A DNA stretch of 64,000 nucleotides from positions 249,678 through 313,677 of the forward strand of contig NZ_LYPC01000020.1 in assembly GCF_001700435.1 (NCBI RefSeq), read 5' to 3'. Numbering within the stretch: the stretch's first letter is position 1; each line of letters starts with the position of its first letter. Shown here in pieces: positions 9,875-17,951 of the stretch. A program made the position numbers and the translations under genes. Under the pieces are notes generated by a model. The model was not told the origin of the DNA and did no database searches. It saw only the letters and a program-made list of their open reading frames with translations. This DNA is from Paenibacillus pectinilyticus. GTDB taxonomy: Bacteria; Bacillota; Bacilli; Paenibacillales; NBRC-103111.

Positions 9875-9952
9875 TGTCATATTATATGACATCTAATAAT
9901 GAAATTTCATGAAAATTTCATAAATACTTTGTAAATGTCATGTTTCATGACA
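9875..9952 (+). promoter_or_regulatory. Pair of matching 17-bp palindromes upstream of the PucR regulator
   Basis: Two sites of the form TGTCAT-N5-ATGACA occur at 9875-9891 and 9936-9952, centre to centre 61 bp (about six helical turns). They lie upstream of the promoter at 9961-9990, the nearer one centred at about -53. Repeated identical half-sites in the same arrangement strongly suggest a dimeric transcription factor, most simply the adjacent PucR protein or a fatty-acid regulator. Which protein binds is inference. Confidence 0.6.
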
Positions 9953-9960
9953 CAAACTCA

Positions 9961-9990
9961 TTGACTGGACGTATCAGGTCATCCTATAAT
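9961..9990 (+). promoter_or_regulatory. Sigma-A type promoter of the PucR gene
   Basis: TTGACT at 9961-9966 and TATAAT at 9985-9990, spacer 18 nt, about 28 bp before the PucR start codon. Close to consensus, with the palindrome pair immediately upstream. Confidence 0.65.
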
Positions 9991-10018
9991 CGTTAAAAAG
10001 GCATAGGGGGGAAGCACG

Positions 10019-11617
10019 ATGCATCTTACCATTCGTGAAGCGTTAGCGATTTATCCTTTAACAGAAGCAAAATTGGTGGCCGGCAAACAAGGGGAATCTC
10101 GTATCGTTAAATCAGTCAATGTGATGGACGCGCCGGATATTGCGGATTGGACTAAATCAGGTGAGATGTTGTTTACAACTGCTTTCGCCATGAAAGATAG
10201 CCCGCAAGAAACCGTCAACCTCCTGCGCAAATTAAATGACCGCGGAGCCGCGGGTCTAGGAATTAAGCTCGGGAGATTTTGGACGGAGCTGCCGCAAATT
10301 GTGATGGACGAAGCGGATCGGTTACATTTTCCAATTATTGAAATGCCGTTTCAATTTACCTTTTCCGATCAAATGAATGCGTTATTTAATGCGGAATACC
10401 GCCGAAATACAGAGCTGCTGCAAACCGTACTCGATAAGCAAAAGAAGCTGATGCAATTCGGTCTTAAGCAAGATAATATGCAATCGATGTTTCAACTTAT
10501 CAGCGAAATTCTAGGCTATCCCATGGCGGTTGTCGGAGCAAGAGGGCAGATTTTATATAATACAAGTGCATGGAGTTCTGATCAATTAGCTCAGAATTGG
10601 CCGAAGAAACGGAAGTCAGGCTGGGTGTATGCAGGCAAAGACCGTGCGTATCGCGTTGGCTTGCAACAACAAGATGATGAGCCGTTAGGTCATTTGCTCA
10701 TAATTCCAGATGCAGTGCTCCTAGCTACAGTGGAGGAAGGGCTTTTCCAACAAGCTGCCGATATTCTTACTTTTCATATGAGCTACACATTCCGCTCTCA
10801 CGTTGAAGCATCCGCAGAGCGCGATTTGCAAAATAATCTGATCCGCTATCTCGACAAAGGAACATCTCTAGAGGAGTTTATGGAACAGGCTGAAGCGAGA
10901 GGCTTATTCATCTTCACGGGCGCGTATCAATGTGTCATCGGGAAAAATAAGAAAGAGAGTCTAGTAGCGGACTCGACGAACGAGAAGCTGAAGGATTTGA
11001 AGCATTACATGGAAGCTCATGCGAAAACAAGTAATTTGCGTGGTCACCATTTTATACTGAAGGATCGCATGTTCTCGATTTATTCAACGACGCAAGCGGA
11101 TGGATTCCCTGAAGAAGAGCTGTCGCAGCTGTTAAGTAAATATGATGGAGATGCGGGGAGTATATCAGATGGGGATGGCATGGTGTTCTACACTTCTTCA
11201 TTGAAAGTGAAACCAACTGCTTTGCGCGAAGCGTATCTGGAATGCGGCGAAACGCAGCGGATGTCCGATAAGTTGAATTTGCCGGATCGCGTTCTTCATT
11301 ATGAAACGATCGAATTCGCTCATCTTTTTCAACATTTGTCTTCGTCCATGATGGAAGATTATTGTGCTAAGATTCTACGCCCGCTCTTGGAGAAAGACCC
11401 CGAGTATTCACAAGAAATGATTCGTACACTGGAAGTATTTATTCGTAACGACGGCCAAGTTAGTGAGGCTGCTAAGCAATTATTCATTCATCGTAATACG
11501 GTTACGTATCGGTTAGAGAAAATTAGTGATCTTCTGCAAGTGGATTTTAAAAAGGTTAATGATTTATTGAAGCTGAAGGCTGTCTTCCTTTTCCGTCAGT
11601 TCCTGCATGTGAGATAA
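10019..11617 (+). CDS. PucR-family transcriptional regulator
   Basis: 532-residue regulator. The N-terminal PucR-type sensory domain (residues 1-125; LTIREALAIYPLTEAKLVAG, then MLFTTAFAMKDS) is followed by a middle region (about 130-440) and a C-terminal HTH_30 domain with the hallmark VSEAAKQLFIHRNTVTYRLEKI (seen in part: AAKQLFIHRNTVTYRLEKI) at about 485-510. PucR proteins control catabolic operons in Bacillus-type organisms. The ATG at 10019 follows AGGGGGGAAG. It sits just downstream of the fatty-acid genes, so it may control them; that is inference from position and from the paired palindromes upstream. Confidence 0.85.
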   Translation: MHLTIREALAIYPLTEAKLVAGKQGESRIVKSVNVMDAPDIADWTKSGEMLFTTAFAMKDSPQETVNLLRKLNDRGAAGLGIKLGRFWTELPQIVMDEADRLHFPIIEMPFQFTFSDQMNALFNAEYRRNTELLQTVLDKQKKLMQFGLKQDNMQSMFQLISEILGYPMAVVGARGQILYNTSAWSSDQLAQNWPKKRKSGWVYAGKDRAYRVGLQQQDDEPLGHLLIIPDAVLLATVEEGLFQQAADILTFHMSYTFRSHVEASAERDLQNNLIRYLDKGTSLEEFMEQAEARGLFIFTGAYQCVIGKNKKESLVADSTNEKLKDLKHYMEAHAKTSNLRGHHFILKDRMFSIYSTTQADGFPEEELSQLLSKYDGDAGSISDGDGMVFYTSSLKVKPTALREAYLECGETQRMSDKLNLPDRVLHYETIEFAHLFQHLSSSMMEDYCAKILRPLLEKDPEYSQEMIRTLEVFIRNDGQVSEAAKQLFIHRNTVTYRLEKISDLLQVDFKKVNDLLKLKAVFLFRQFLHVR

Positions 11618-11630
11618 TCATCGAACGAAC

Positions 11631-11665
11631 CCCTAAGTCGCCGCATTGGCGCTTAGGGTGTTTTT
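11631..11665 (+). terminator. Rho-independent terminator after the PucR gene
   Basis: Stem CCCTAAG/CTTAGGG extended by an inner CGCC/GGCG pairing (11631-11658), followed by a T tract. It ends the fatty-acid locus. Confidence 0.8.
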
Positions 11666-11748
11666 ATTTCGATGACAATCGAAATAAGTTGCATAAGCCT
11701 AGTCATTACTTTATAATTTTAAAGAGTACAAGGAAGGAGATGACTGAC

Positions 11749-12090
11749 ATGTCTGCATGGAAAGAGCTAACAACGTTAACAGAATGGCAAGAAGTGCTTG
11801 ATCGCTCCAGCGAAAAGCCTGCCGTCATTCTCAAACACAGTACAACCTGTCCAGTAAGTGCGAGTGCACTTGAGGAATATGAATCCTATTTATCCGGTAC
11901 ACATAACGAGGGTGTGGATTATTACTTGGTGAAAGTAATTGAATCCCGTCCCGTATCGAACCAAATCGCGGAAGATCTAGCTATTAAGCATGCTTCACCG
12001 CAAATTCTTTATTTCAAAGATAAAGAATCGATCTGGAATACATCGCATTGGTCCGTTACTACCAAACATATCACTGCGGTTTTGGACTAA
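11749..12090 (+). CDS. brxC: Monothiol bacilliredoxin BrxC/YtxJ family protein
   Basis: 113-residue thioredoxin-fold protein of the YtxJ (BrxC) family, proposed to remove bacillithiol from proteins. The single active-site cysteine sits in HSTTCPVSASALEEY (about residue 32), a monothiol version of the CxxC motif. The ATG at 11749 lies 9 nt after GGAAGGAG; an in-frame ATG at 11740 abuts the ribosome site and is less likely. Monocistronic, flanked by terminators. The bacillithiol link is family knowledge and fits the PIG-L gene at 21755. Confidence 0.85.
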   Translation: MSAWKELTTLTEWQEVLDRSSEKPAVILKHSTTCPVSASALEEYESYLSGTHNEGVDYYLVKVIESRPVSNQIAEDLAIKHASPQILYFKDKESIWNTSHWSVTTKHITAVLD

Positions 12091-12105
12091 TCCTACCGTG
12101 AATAC

Positions 12106-12152
12106 AACCCTTTGGTTTACCTGCATGTCGCGGGTGAAATCGAAGGGTTTTT
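12106..12152 (+). terminator. Terminator after brxC
   Basis: AACCCTT (12106-12112) pairs with AAGGGTT (12143-12149), with additional inner pairing across ACC/GGGT, and a short T run follows. Confidence 0.65.
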
Positions 12153-12190
12153 CTTGTTTCTCAATTAATTGAACGCTGATCAAAAAACCA

Positions 12191-12219
12191 TTGGCAACTG
12201 CAACTTCCTCCTATATACT
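12191..12219 (+). promoter_or_regulatory. Sigma-A type promoter of the EamA transporter gene
   Basis: TTGGCA at 12191-12196 and TATACT at 12214-12219 with a 17-nt spacer, about 48 bp before the start codon. Confidence 0.5.
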
Positions 12220-12266
12220 TATTTGATGCTAACAAGAAGCAAGTTTTCATAGAAGGAGTACGTACG

Positions 12267-13148
12267 ATGAATGCCATGAATAAAACGAAAATACCGATCC
12301 CCATATTTCTCCTAATCGGCATTATTGCCATTTCTTTCTCCTCCATTTTCGTCAAATGGTCAGATGCTTCGGCTTCCATTATTGCGATGTATCGGTTATT
12401 TATGACCAATATTTTAATGCTGCCCTTTATTTGGAATTATCGCAAAGAGTTTCAGAGAATCGCATTGAAAGATTGGCTGCGCACAGCGATTTCGGGGCTA
12501 ATGCTGGGGCTGCACTTCTTATTTTGGATGGATTCACTGAAATATACAACCGTGGCGAGCTCGACCGCGATTTTGACCTTGGAGCCAATCTTTGTGCTTG
12601 TTGGCGCCTTTCTTCTTCATGGCGTACGGACAAGCCGTAAGGCGATAATTGCGATGTGTATCGCGATTGTAGGGGCGGTTTGCATCGGATGGGGCGATTT
12701 TCAATTTTCAGGCGAAGCGTTAAAGGGTGATGTGCTTTCCTTCGTAGGAACGATCGCGGTTGCCGTTCATATGTTACTTGGCAAAAGCTTGCGCGAACGG
12801 ATTTCAGCCTATGTATACAGCTTTCTCGTGTTCTTATTTGCGGGGCTGACGCTGGCAGTTACGAATGTTTATACAGGTGAGGCATTCACGGGCTATCCGC
12901 TAAAAGAGTGGGGCATTTTCTTCCTTTTGGCCTTCGTGTCCACGATATTCGGACATTATGTTTTTAACTGGCTGTTGAAATACATGAAAGCCTCCTCCGT
13001 CTCGATGACGGTGTTAGGTGAGCCGCTCGGGGCGTCGATTTTGGCTTATTTCTTGCTGGGTGAAACGATTACAACGATCCAGTTGCTAGCGGGGGGACTG
13101 CTCTTGATCGGCGTTGCGTTGTTCTTGCGCAGTAATGAGAAGACATAA
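12267..13148 (+). CDS. EamA/DMT-family transporter
   Basis: 293-residue inner-membrane protein with ten predicted hydrophobic segments arranged as two EamA domains (about residues 8-140 and 150-285). The first-repeat motif ISFSSIFVKWSDASASIIAMYR and the second-repeat pattern around VSMTVLGEPLGASILAYFLLGE are typical of drug/metabolite exporters (only short parts are needed for recognition: SLMLG-type loop, LGEPLGASILAY). The ATG follows AGAAGGAG. Substrate cannot be told from sequence; this family exports amino acids, nucleosides or toxic compounds. It has its own promoter and is followed 91 bp later by an MFS transporter gene. Confidence 0.85.
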   Translation: MNAMNKTKIPIPIFLLIGIIAISFSSIFVKWSDASASIIAMYRLFMTNILMLPFIWNYRKEFQRIALKDWLRTAISGLMLGLHFLFWMDSLKYTTVASSTAILTLEPIFVLVGAFLLHGVRTSRKAIIAMCIAIVGAVCIGWGDFQFSGEALKGDVLSFVGTIAVAVHMLLGKSLRERISAYVYSFLVFLFAGLTLAVTNVYTGEAFTGYPLKEWGIFFLLAFVSTIFGHYVFNWLLKYMKASSVSMTVLGEPLGASILAYFLLGETITTIQLLAGGLLLIGVALFLRSNEKT

Positions 13149-13239
13149 CCTTCTCATTCCTTTTAATTGAACGATGGTAAATAATTGCAATTCCGTGAGC
13201 TGCTTTTCAAAATGAGGTGGAGAAGGAAGGAGGCTGCAC

Positions 13240-14559
13240 ATGAGGTTTCGAGATTTCCATTCCAATGTCCAGCTTCGAATTGGTCTTTCCTTTATTTCAG
13301 GTACAGCCAATAATATGGTGCTTCCCTTTATGTCGATTTATTTTTCGGGGAAATTAGGGGATACCCTTGCAGGTATGGTCGTCATACTCGGTATTCTCGC
13401 TGGCGTCGTTGCCGGCATCATAGGCGGTCATTATTCGGATCGGTTCGGACGGAAGAAGCTGATGCTTGGAGCTGAAATTGGCTGGATGATCTGTTTCTTG
13501 CTCATGGCGGCTGCGAATTCACCGTGGTTTGAATCTGCGGGACTAACATTTGTCCTCATGATCCTGGTTAGCATGTTCTGGGGAATACACGGTCCAGCGA
13601 ATGAGGCCATGCTCTTGGATGTGACGGCTCCTGAGGAACGGAAATTTATGTATGCGATCATGTACTGGATGAATAACTTGTCTTTTGCCATTGCGGGAAT
13701 CGCGGGTGCTTTCTTGTTTAAATCGTATTTGTTCGAGTTGTTTCTTGGTTTGGCCATAGTAGGTTTGCTATCCGTTATTATCACTTATTTGTTTATTCAA
13801 GATGAATATCAGGCGCGAATGGCGAAGAAAAACGAACTTGGCAGTCAGAGAAGCCAGCCTTCGATTTGGTCCAACTACCGCAAGGTGCTTCGCGATAAGA
13901 CCTTTATGGTATTTACGATGGCGTCCTTGTTCCTTGTTTCTGTGGAATTTCATCTAGGGAACTATGTGTCTGTTCGGCTGGGGAAAGAGATGGCGGATGC
14001 GCCTTTTTTACCTTGGCTTACGAATGATTGGCGGATTGATGGGTTTAAAATGCTAGGGTTTATGCGAACGGAGAATACGGTGTTAGTCGTCGTGCTCTCT
14101 CTGTTTATGGGGATTATGATGCGGCGTTTTCCAGATCGGAAAGTGCTTTTCATTGGGTACACAGGCTATATTGCAGGCTACAGTTATTTGGCTTATAGCA
14201 ACCAACCTGGTCTGCTTCTGCTTGCCATGTTTATTGCTACCGTTGGTGAATTGATGTATGTACCGATTAAACAAGCCTACCTTGGCAACCTTGCTCCTGA
14301 CCATGCGCGCAGCTCCTATATGGCCTTATATGGCATGGTCTATAAAGGAGCTACGTTTCTAGGCGGAATTGGGGTTATCCTCGGCGGCATGCTGTCCTCA
14401 TGGTTAATGGCCCTACTGATTGCAATTAGCGGGATCATTGGTATGGTAATGTTCTATACGATTCTCGCACAGCTGGAAGAACGAAAACATGGTCATTTTC
14501 CAGCCGCGAATTCTTCTTTAATCGACGCTAGTAAATCTGGATTAGAAAGCACTTCATAG
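13240..14559 (+). CDS. MFS transporter
   Basis: 439-residue major-facilitator protein with about 12 hydrophobic segments. Motif A is seen between TM2 and TM3 as GGHYSDRFGRKKLMLG (about residues 62-77). A longer central loop with a short hydrophilic insertion (about 230-265) is unusual but occurs in uncharacterised Bacillus exporters. The ATG at 13240 follows AAGGAGG at 7 nt. The 3' end overlaps the convergent M20 peptidase gene by 67 bp. Substrate unknown. Confidence 0.83.
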   Translation: MRFRDFHSNVQLRIGLSFISGTANNMVLPFMSIYFSGKLGDTLAGMVVILGILAGVVAGIIGGHYSDRFGRKKLMLGAEIGWMICFLLMAAANSPWFESAGLTFVLMILVSMFWGIHGPANEAMLLDVTAPEERKFMYAIMYWMNNLSFAIAGIAGAFLFKSYLFELFLGLAIVGLLSVIITYLFIQDEYQARMAKKNELGSQRSQPSIWSNYRKVLRDKTFMVFTMASLFLVSVEFHLGNYVSVRLGKEMADAPFLPWLTNDWRIDGFKMLGFMRTENTVLVVVLSLFMGIMMRRFPDRKVLFIGYTGYIAGYSYLAYSNQPGLLLLAMFIATVGELMYVPIKQAYLGNLAPDHARSSYMALYGMVYKGATFLGGIGVILGGMLSSWLMALLIAISGIIGMVMFYTILAQLEERKHGHFPAANSSLIDASKSGLESTS

Positions 14560-15656
14560 GCTGTATAAGCCAGCGCTTTTGCGGTGAAGATCATGCTGTC
14601 TAAGGCAGGTTCATCTAGTGCAAGATCACGGAATTCCTTCGTATGAAGCAAATATCGCTCATTAACGACCTTCACGAACGGGTGAATGGTCGGACATTGG
14701 GTCGAGACATTGCCGAGATCCAAGGAACCGTGATCTTTGCCGATTTCAATTTCCTTCGGATCAACACCCAGTTCAAATAATTGTTCCGTGAACACGTTGG
14801 ATAAGGCTTCGTTGGTACGAAGTTCGTCATAAGAATACTCGTAGAACGAAGTTTTTAGCGTGCAGCCCGTCTGGAGAGCTGCGCCTTCTGCGCAGTGAAG
14901 AACCTTCTGAACAAGCTCATTCGTGTAGGTCCGTGAGGCCGAACGTACATAGAAACGGGCGACCGCATGGTCCGGGATAATATTCGGCGCTTTGCCGCCT
15001 TCTGAGATAATGCCGTGGATGCGGGCATCGGTCTTGAGCTGCTGGCGCAGCGCGTTGATGCTGTTGAAAAGCTGTAACACCGCATCCAGCGCGTTGATGC
15101 CTTCATACGGCTGTGCAGCGGCATGTGCCGAGCGGCCGAAGAACTCGTACTCAATAGCGTCCATCGCCAGCGATTCGCCTGATTTCTCAAAGCTATGATA
15201 AGGGTGTGCCATGAGGGCGATATCGACATCCTGGAAAAGACCCGCTGCTGCCATAGGGACCTTGGCTCCTTTGGTTTCTTCTGCAGGCGTGCCATACACG
15301 CGGATGCTGCCGCCGGTTTCGGCTAGGACCGCTTTGAGGCCGATTGCAGCCCCGATACTCATCATGCAGATGAGATGGTGGCCACACGCATGACCGAGGT
15401 CAGGAAGCGCGTCGTACTCGGCCATGAAGGCAACGACAGGACCTGGCTTGCCGGAGTCGTAGGTCGCGATAAAGGCAGTAGGGATGTCTAAGACGCCGCG
15501 TTCAATTTGAAAGCCGTGAAAGGCTAATTCTTCGGTTAAACGGGCAAAAGCAAGAAATTCTTCATGCCCAAGTTCGGGGTTGGCTCCAATGAAACGGGAG
15601 ATGTCTTTGAAACGGTTAGCATTGCTTTCTATGGTTTGAGAGATGATTGATTTCAT
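14493..15656 (-). CDS. M20-family metallopeptidase (amidohydrolase, AbgA/AbgB-like)
   Basis: 387-residue zinc-dependent hydrolase of the M20D type, which cleaves amide bonds in small peptides or conjugates such as p-aminobenzoyl-glutamate or N-acyl amino acids. Metal-site motifs are visible: GHACGHHLICMM (about residue 95), PAEETKGAK (about 130) and a dimerisation/lid region with GRSAHAA. The start follows AGGAG at a 10-nt spacing. Its last 67 bp overlap the end of the convergent MFS gene, leaving no terminator between them. Substrate not predictable. Confidence 0.83.
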   Translation of the reverse strand: MKSIISQTIESNANRFKDISRFIGANPELGHEEFLAFARLTEELAFHGFQIERGVLDIPTAFIATYDSGKPGPVVAFMAEYDALPDLGHACGHHLICMMSIGAAIGLKAVLAETGGSIRVYGTPAEETKGAKVPMAAAGLFQDVDIALMAHPYHSFEKSGESLAMDAIEYEFFGRSAHAAAQPYEGINALDAVLQLFNSINALRQQLKTDARIHGIISEGGKAPNIIPDHAVARFYVRSASRTYTNELVQKVLHCAEGAALQTGCTLKTSFYEYSYDELRTNEALSNVFTEQLFELGVDPKEIEIGKDHGSLDLGNVSTQCPTIHPFVKVVNERYLLHTKEFRDLALDEPALDSMIFTAKALAYTAYEVLSNPDLLASIKEEFAAGK

Positions 15657-15787
15657 GAGATGTGAGCTCCTTTGTTGAATGGTTCTTCACTCCATTGTAG
15701 TATATAGAAGCGCGAAGTGCCAAATGCAAGTAAACCGCTTGAAGGCGAGCAGTGATTTTTTGACTAATAGAAAGGGTGAGATCGACG

Positions 15788-16072
15788 ATGATGAAATATG
15801 GGGCAGAGCACGAGGAACATCGCTTTAGCTTATCTTTTTTGGAGGCAGAAAGCCGTGGTCAATGGCGGGATATTTTCTTAGGAATCCATTTGGCTGAAGG
15901 GGAAAAGCTCCCGGAAGGCTTGGAGGCACCTTCGATTCTTGTCATTTGCAATACAGATGGGGATATTATACAAATTGTGCTGCATGATGAAGGATGCGAT
16001 AGTGAATTTCAATTTACCTATGCCGAGAAAGCGCAGATTGAAGCTTATGTGGGCGAGCTTGAAAACGTTTAA
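15788..16072 (+). CDS. Small acidic conserved protein of unknown function
   Basis: 94 residues, acidic, no membrane segment or recognisable motif; the predicted pattern is alternating beta strands (SILVICNTDG, IIQIVLHDEG) as in a small alpha/beta fold. The ATG at 15788 follows AAAGGGTGAG at 7 nt; an in-frame GTG at 15776 lies inside the ribosome site. The family is not recognised. The reading frame, coding composition and good ribosome site make it a likely real gene. Confidence 0.6.
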   Translation: MMKYGAEHEEHRFSLSFLEAESRGQWRDIFLGIHLAEGEKLPEGLEAPSILVICNTDGDIIQIVLHDEGCDSEFQFTYAEKAQIEAYVGELENV

Positions 16073-16120
16073 AAAAACCGCGAATGTCCACGTGTAGCTA
16101 TCCCTTCCCAAAATGGGCGG

Positions 16121-16144
16121 TGACGCATATAGTACTATACGTCA
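16121..16144 (+). promoter_or_regulatory. Palindrome upstream of the SGNH esterase gene
   Basis: TGACG...CGTCA ends enclosing a perfect ATAGTACTAT palindrome (16129-16138), 22 bp before the esterase start. It may be an operator or part of the promoter; no regulator is suggested by the neighbours. Confidence 0.3.
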
Positions 16145-16165
16145 TGCTTTAGGGAGAGGATAGCG

Positions 16166-16819
16166 ATGGGGAAAAGTATTCATTATTTGGCGTTTGGCGA
16201 TTCTTTAACCGTTGGTTATGGTGCTGAGGAAGGTCACGGCTTCGTTTCGATCTACCGACAATGGTTAGAGAGTATGTTCCACGAACCTGTTTCTTTGCAG
16301 CATGCTGGAACGAATGGAGCAACGACGGGAGAATTGCTGGAGACGATTGAATCTGATCCGCAGATTCGCAAAGCGATTCAAGAAGCGACGCTCATCACCA
16401 TCACGGCAGGCGGGAATGATTTGATTCAAGCGGCGATTCCTTTCTTCTATGATGGCGATAATTCAATTCTCAAAAAAGCACTTCACACCTATGAGTCGAA
16501 TTATAAGAAGCTCATTCATGAAATTAAGAAGCTGCGCAAAGGCATTCATGCTCCGTATTTAATCGCCATTATCGGCTTATATAACCCACTGCCACAGATA
16601 CCTGATGCGGCTTATTGGGTGCAGCGGTTTAACTTATTTCTGCGAAAATTAGAGCAGCCGCATATTCAGATTGTTCAAGTGTACGATGCCTTTGTCGGGC
16701 AAGCGGCACGCTTCATCTCAGAAGATGCCATTCATCCGAACCAACTCGGTTATGAGAAATTGGCTGATCAGTTAGAAGCGACGGTGACATTGCAGCAGCT
16801 TCAATCGTTACTAGTTTAG
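16166..16819 (+). CDS. SGNH/GDSL-family esterase or lipase
   Basis: 217-residue hydrolase with all SGNH blocks: block I FGDSLTVGYG (nucleophile Ser, about residue 12), block III GGND (about 92) and block V DAIHPN with the catalytic His (about 190). No signal peptide, so probably cytoplasmic, like Bacillus YpmR-type or TesA-like enzymes lacking export. The ATG follows AGGGAGAGGA. Natural substrate unknown. Confidence 0.85.
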   Translation: MGKSIHYLAFGDSLTVGYGAEEGHGFVSIYRQWLESMFHEPVSLQHAGTNGATTGELLETIESDPQIRKAIQEATLITITAGGNDLIQAAIPFFYDGDNSILKKALHTYESNYKKLIHEIKKLRKGIHAPYLIAIIGLYNPLPQIPDAAYWVQRFNLFLRKLEQPHIQIVQVYDAFVGQAARFISEDAIHPNQLGYEKLADQLEATVTLQQLQSLLV

Positions 16820-16987
16820 AGTTATCTGACTTAACTGAATATGGAAATGAAATGACAGGCGCTGCCGGCCAGTACAAAAACGTGCCAGATGGATGGCATG
16901 ATGGTAAGGGATGCGCCTCCATACATAGAACACGTGTAAGACATGCCTGTTTGCGAATTTTAGCGAAAGTTGTCTAAAAATGTAGGA

Positions 16988-17016
16988 TTGAGCTTTTTTT
17001 ATCGTTCTATTATACT
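16988..17016 (+). promoter_or_regulatory. Sigma-A type promoter of the degV pair
   Basis: TTGAGC at 16988-16993 and TATACT at 17011-17016 with a 17-nt spacer, leaving about a 60-nt leader before the first degV start. Confidence 0.5.
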
Positions 17017-17085
17017 GAACACAACATACGACTGATAACGTTCTCATTTATAATAGGATATTGATAGATAAGGTGGTAGAATCAA

Positions 17086-17934
17086 ATGTCTCGAGTTCGT
17101 ATTTTTACAGATAGTACGTGTGATTTAAGTGAAGAGTTACTGCAGCGTTTTCAAATCGAGGTCGTTCCTTTATATGTGATTTTTGAGGAACAGTCCTATC
17201 AGGATCGCGTGAATATAAATGCGCAGCAGTTGTTTGATTTTGTAACACATACCGGTAAATTGCCCAAAACTGCTGCTCCAGCGCCAATCGATTTCGAGAA
17301 GGCCTTTGCTCCGTTTATCGAAGCGGGAGAGGATATCGTCTATATAGGTCTGTCTTCTGAGCTTTCCTCGACCATTCAGAATGCAGCTATCGCAGCTGGT
17401 AGTTTCCCAGATGGTAGAATTTTGGTGATCGATTCTCGGAACCTATCAACCGGAATTGGCGTATTAGTAGTGAAGGCCGCACAAGCCGCCTTAGAGGGAC
17501 GTAATCAGGCTGAGATTAAGGCCATTATAGAACCTGTAATAGGTAAGATCGAAGTGTCATTCATCATTGATACGCTGGACTATTTACATAAAGGCGGCAG
17601 ATGTTCGAGTGTACAGGCTTTTATCGGAAGTCTTTTGAAAATAAGACCGATCGTTACCGTCATTGGCGGTGCAATGCAGTTAACGGACAAAGTGCGGGGG
17701 AAACGAGAAAAAGCGTTAAACCAACTGCTGCAAAATGCCTTAGCTTTTAAAGACGAAATGGATACGGATTTCATGTTCATCACACATGCGCAGGCACATG
17801 AAGAAGCTGCTTATGTGAAACAACAATTTGAATTACATACCAATGTGAAAAACGTATTTTTGACGGAAACCGGTTGCGTCGTTTCAAGCCACTGCGGACC
17901 ACATACGGTAGGTATTGTTTTCGCCAAAAAATAA
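17086..17934 (+). CDS. DegV-family (FakB-like) fatty-acid binding protein 1
   Basis: 282-residue DegV protein. The fold binds one fatty acid and, in characterised cases (FakB), presents it to the kinase FakA for phosphorylation and entry into phospholipids. The N-terminal TDSTCDLSEELL motif, the TAAPAPIDF loop and the GGRCSS segment after LDYLHK are diagnostic. AAGGTGG precedes the ATG. Followed after 17 bp by a second DegV gene, so the two are cotranscribed. Which acyl chains it binds cannot be told. Confidence 0.85.
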   Translation: MSRVRIFTDSTCDLSEELLQRFQIEVVPLYVIFEEQSYQDRVNINAQQLFDFVTHTGKLPKTAAPAPIDFEKAFAPFIEAGEDIVYIGLSSELSSTIQNAAIAAGSFPDGRILVIDSRNLSTGIGVLVVKAAQAALEGRNQAEIKAIIEPVIGKIEVSFIIDTLDYLHKGGRCSSVQAFIGSLLKIRPIVTVIGGAMQLTDKVRGKREKALNQLLQNALAFKDEMDTDFMFITHAQAHEEAAYVKQQFELHTNVKNVFLTETGCVVSSHCGPHTVGIVFAKK

Positions 17935-17951
17935 GAAATGAGTGGACACCT

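Noticed and set aside
16811..17047. Minus-strand frame in the gap before the degV genes
   Set aside because: No ribosome site, and it overlaps the degV promoter; non-coding composition.
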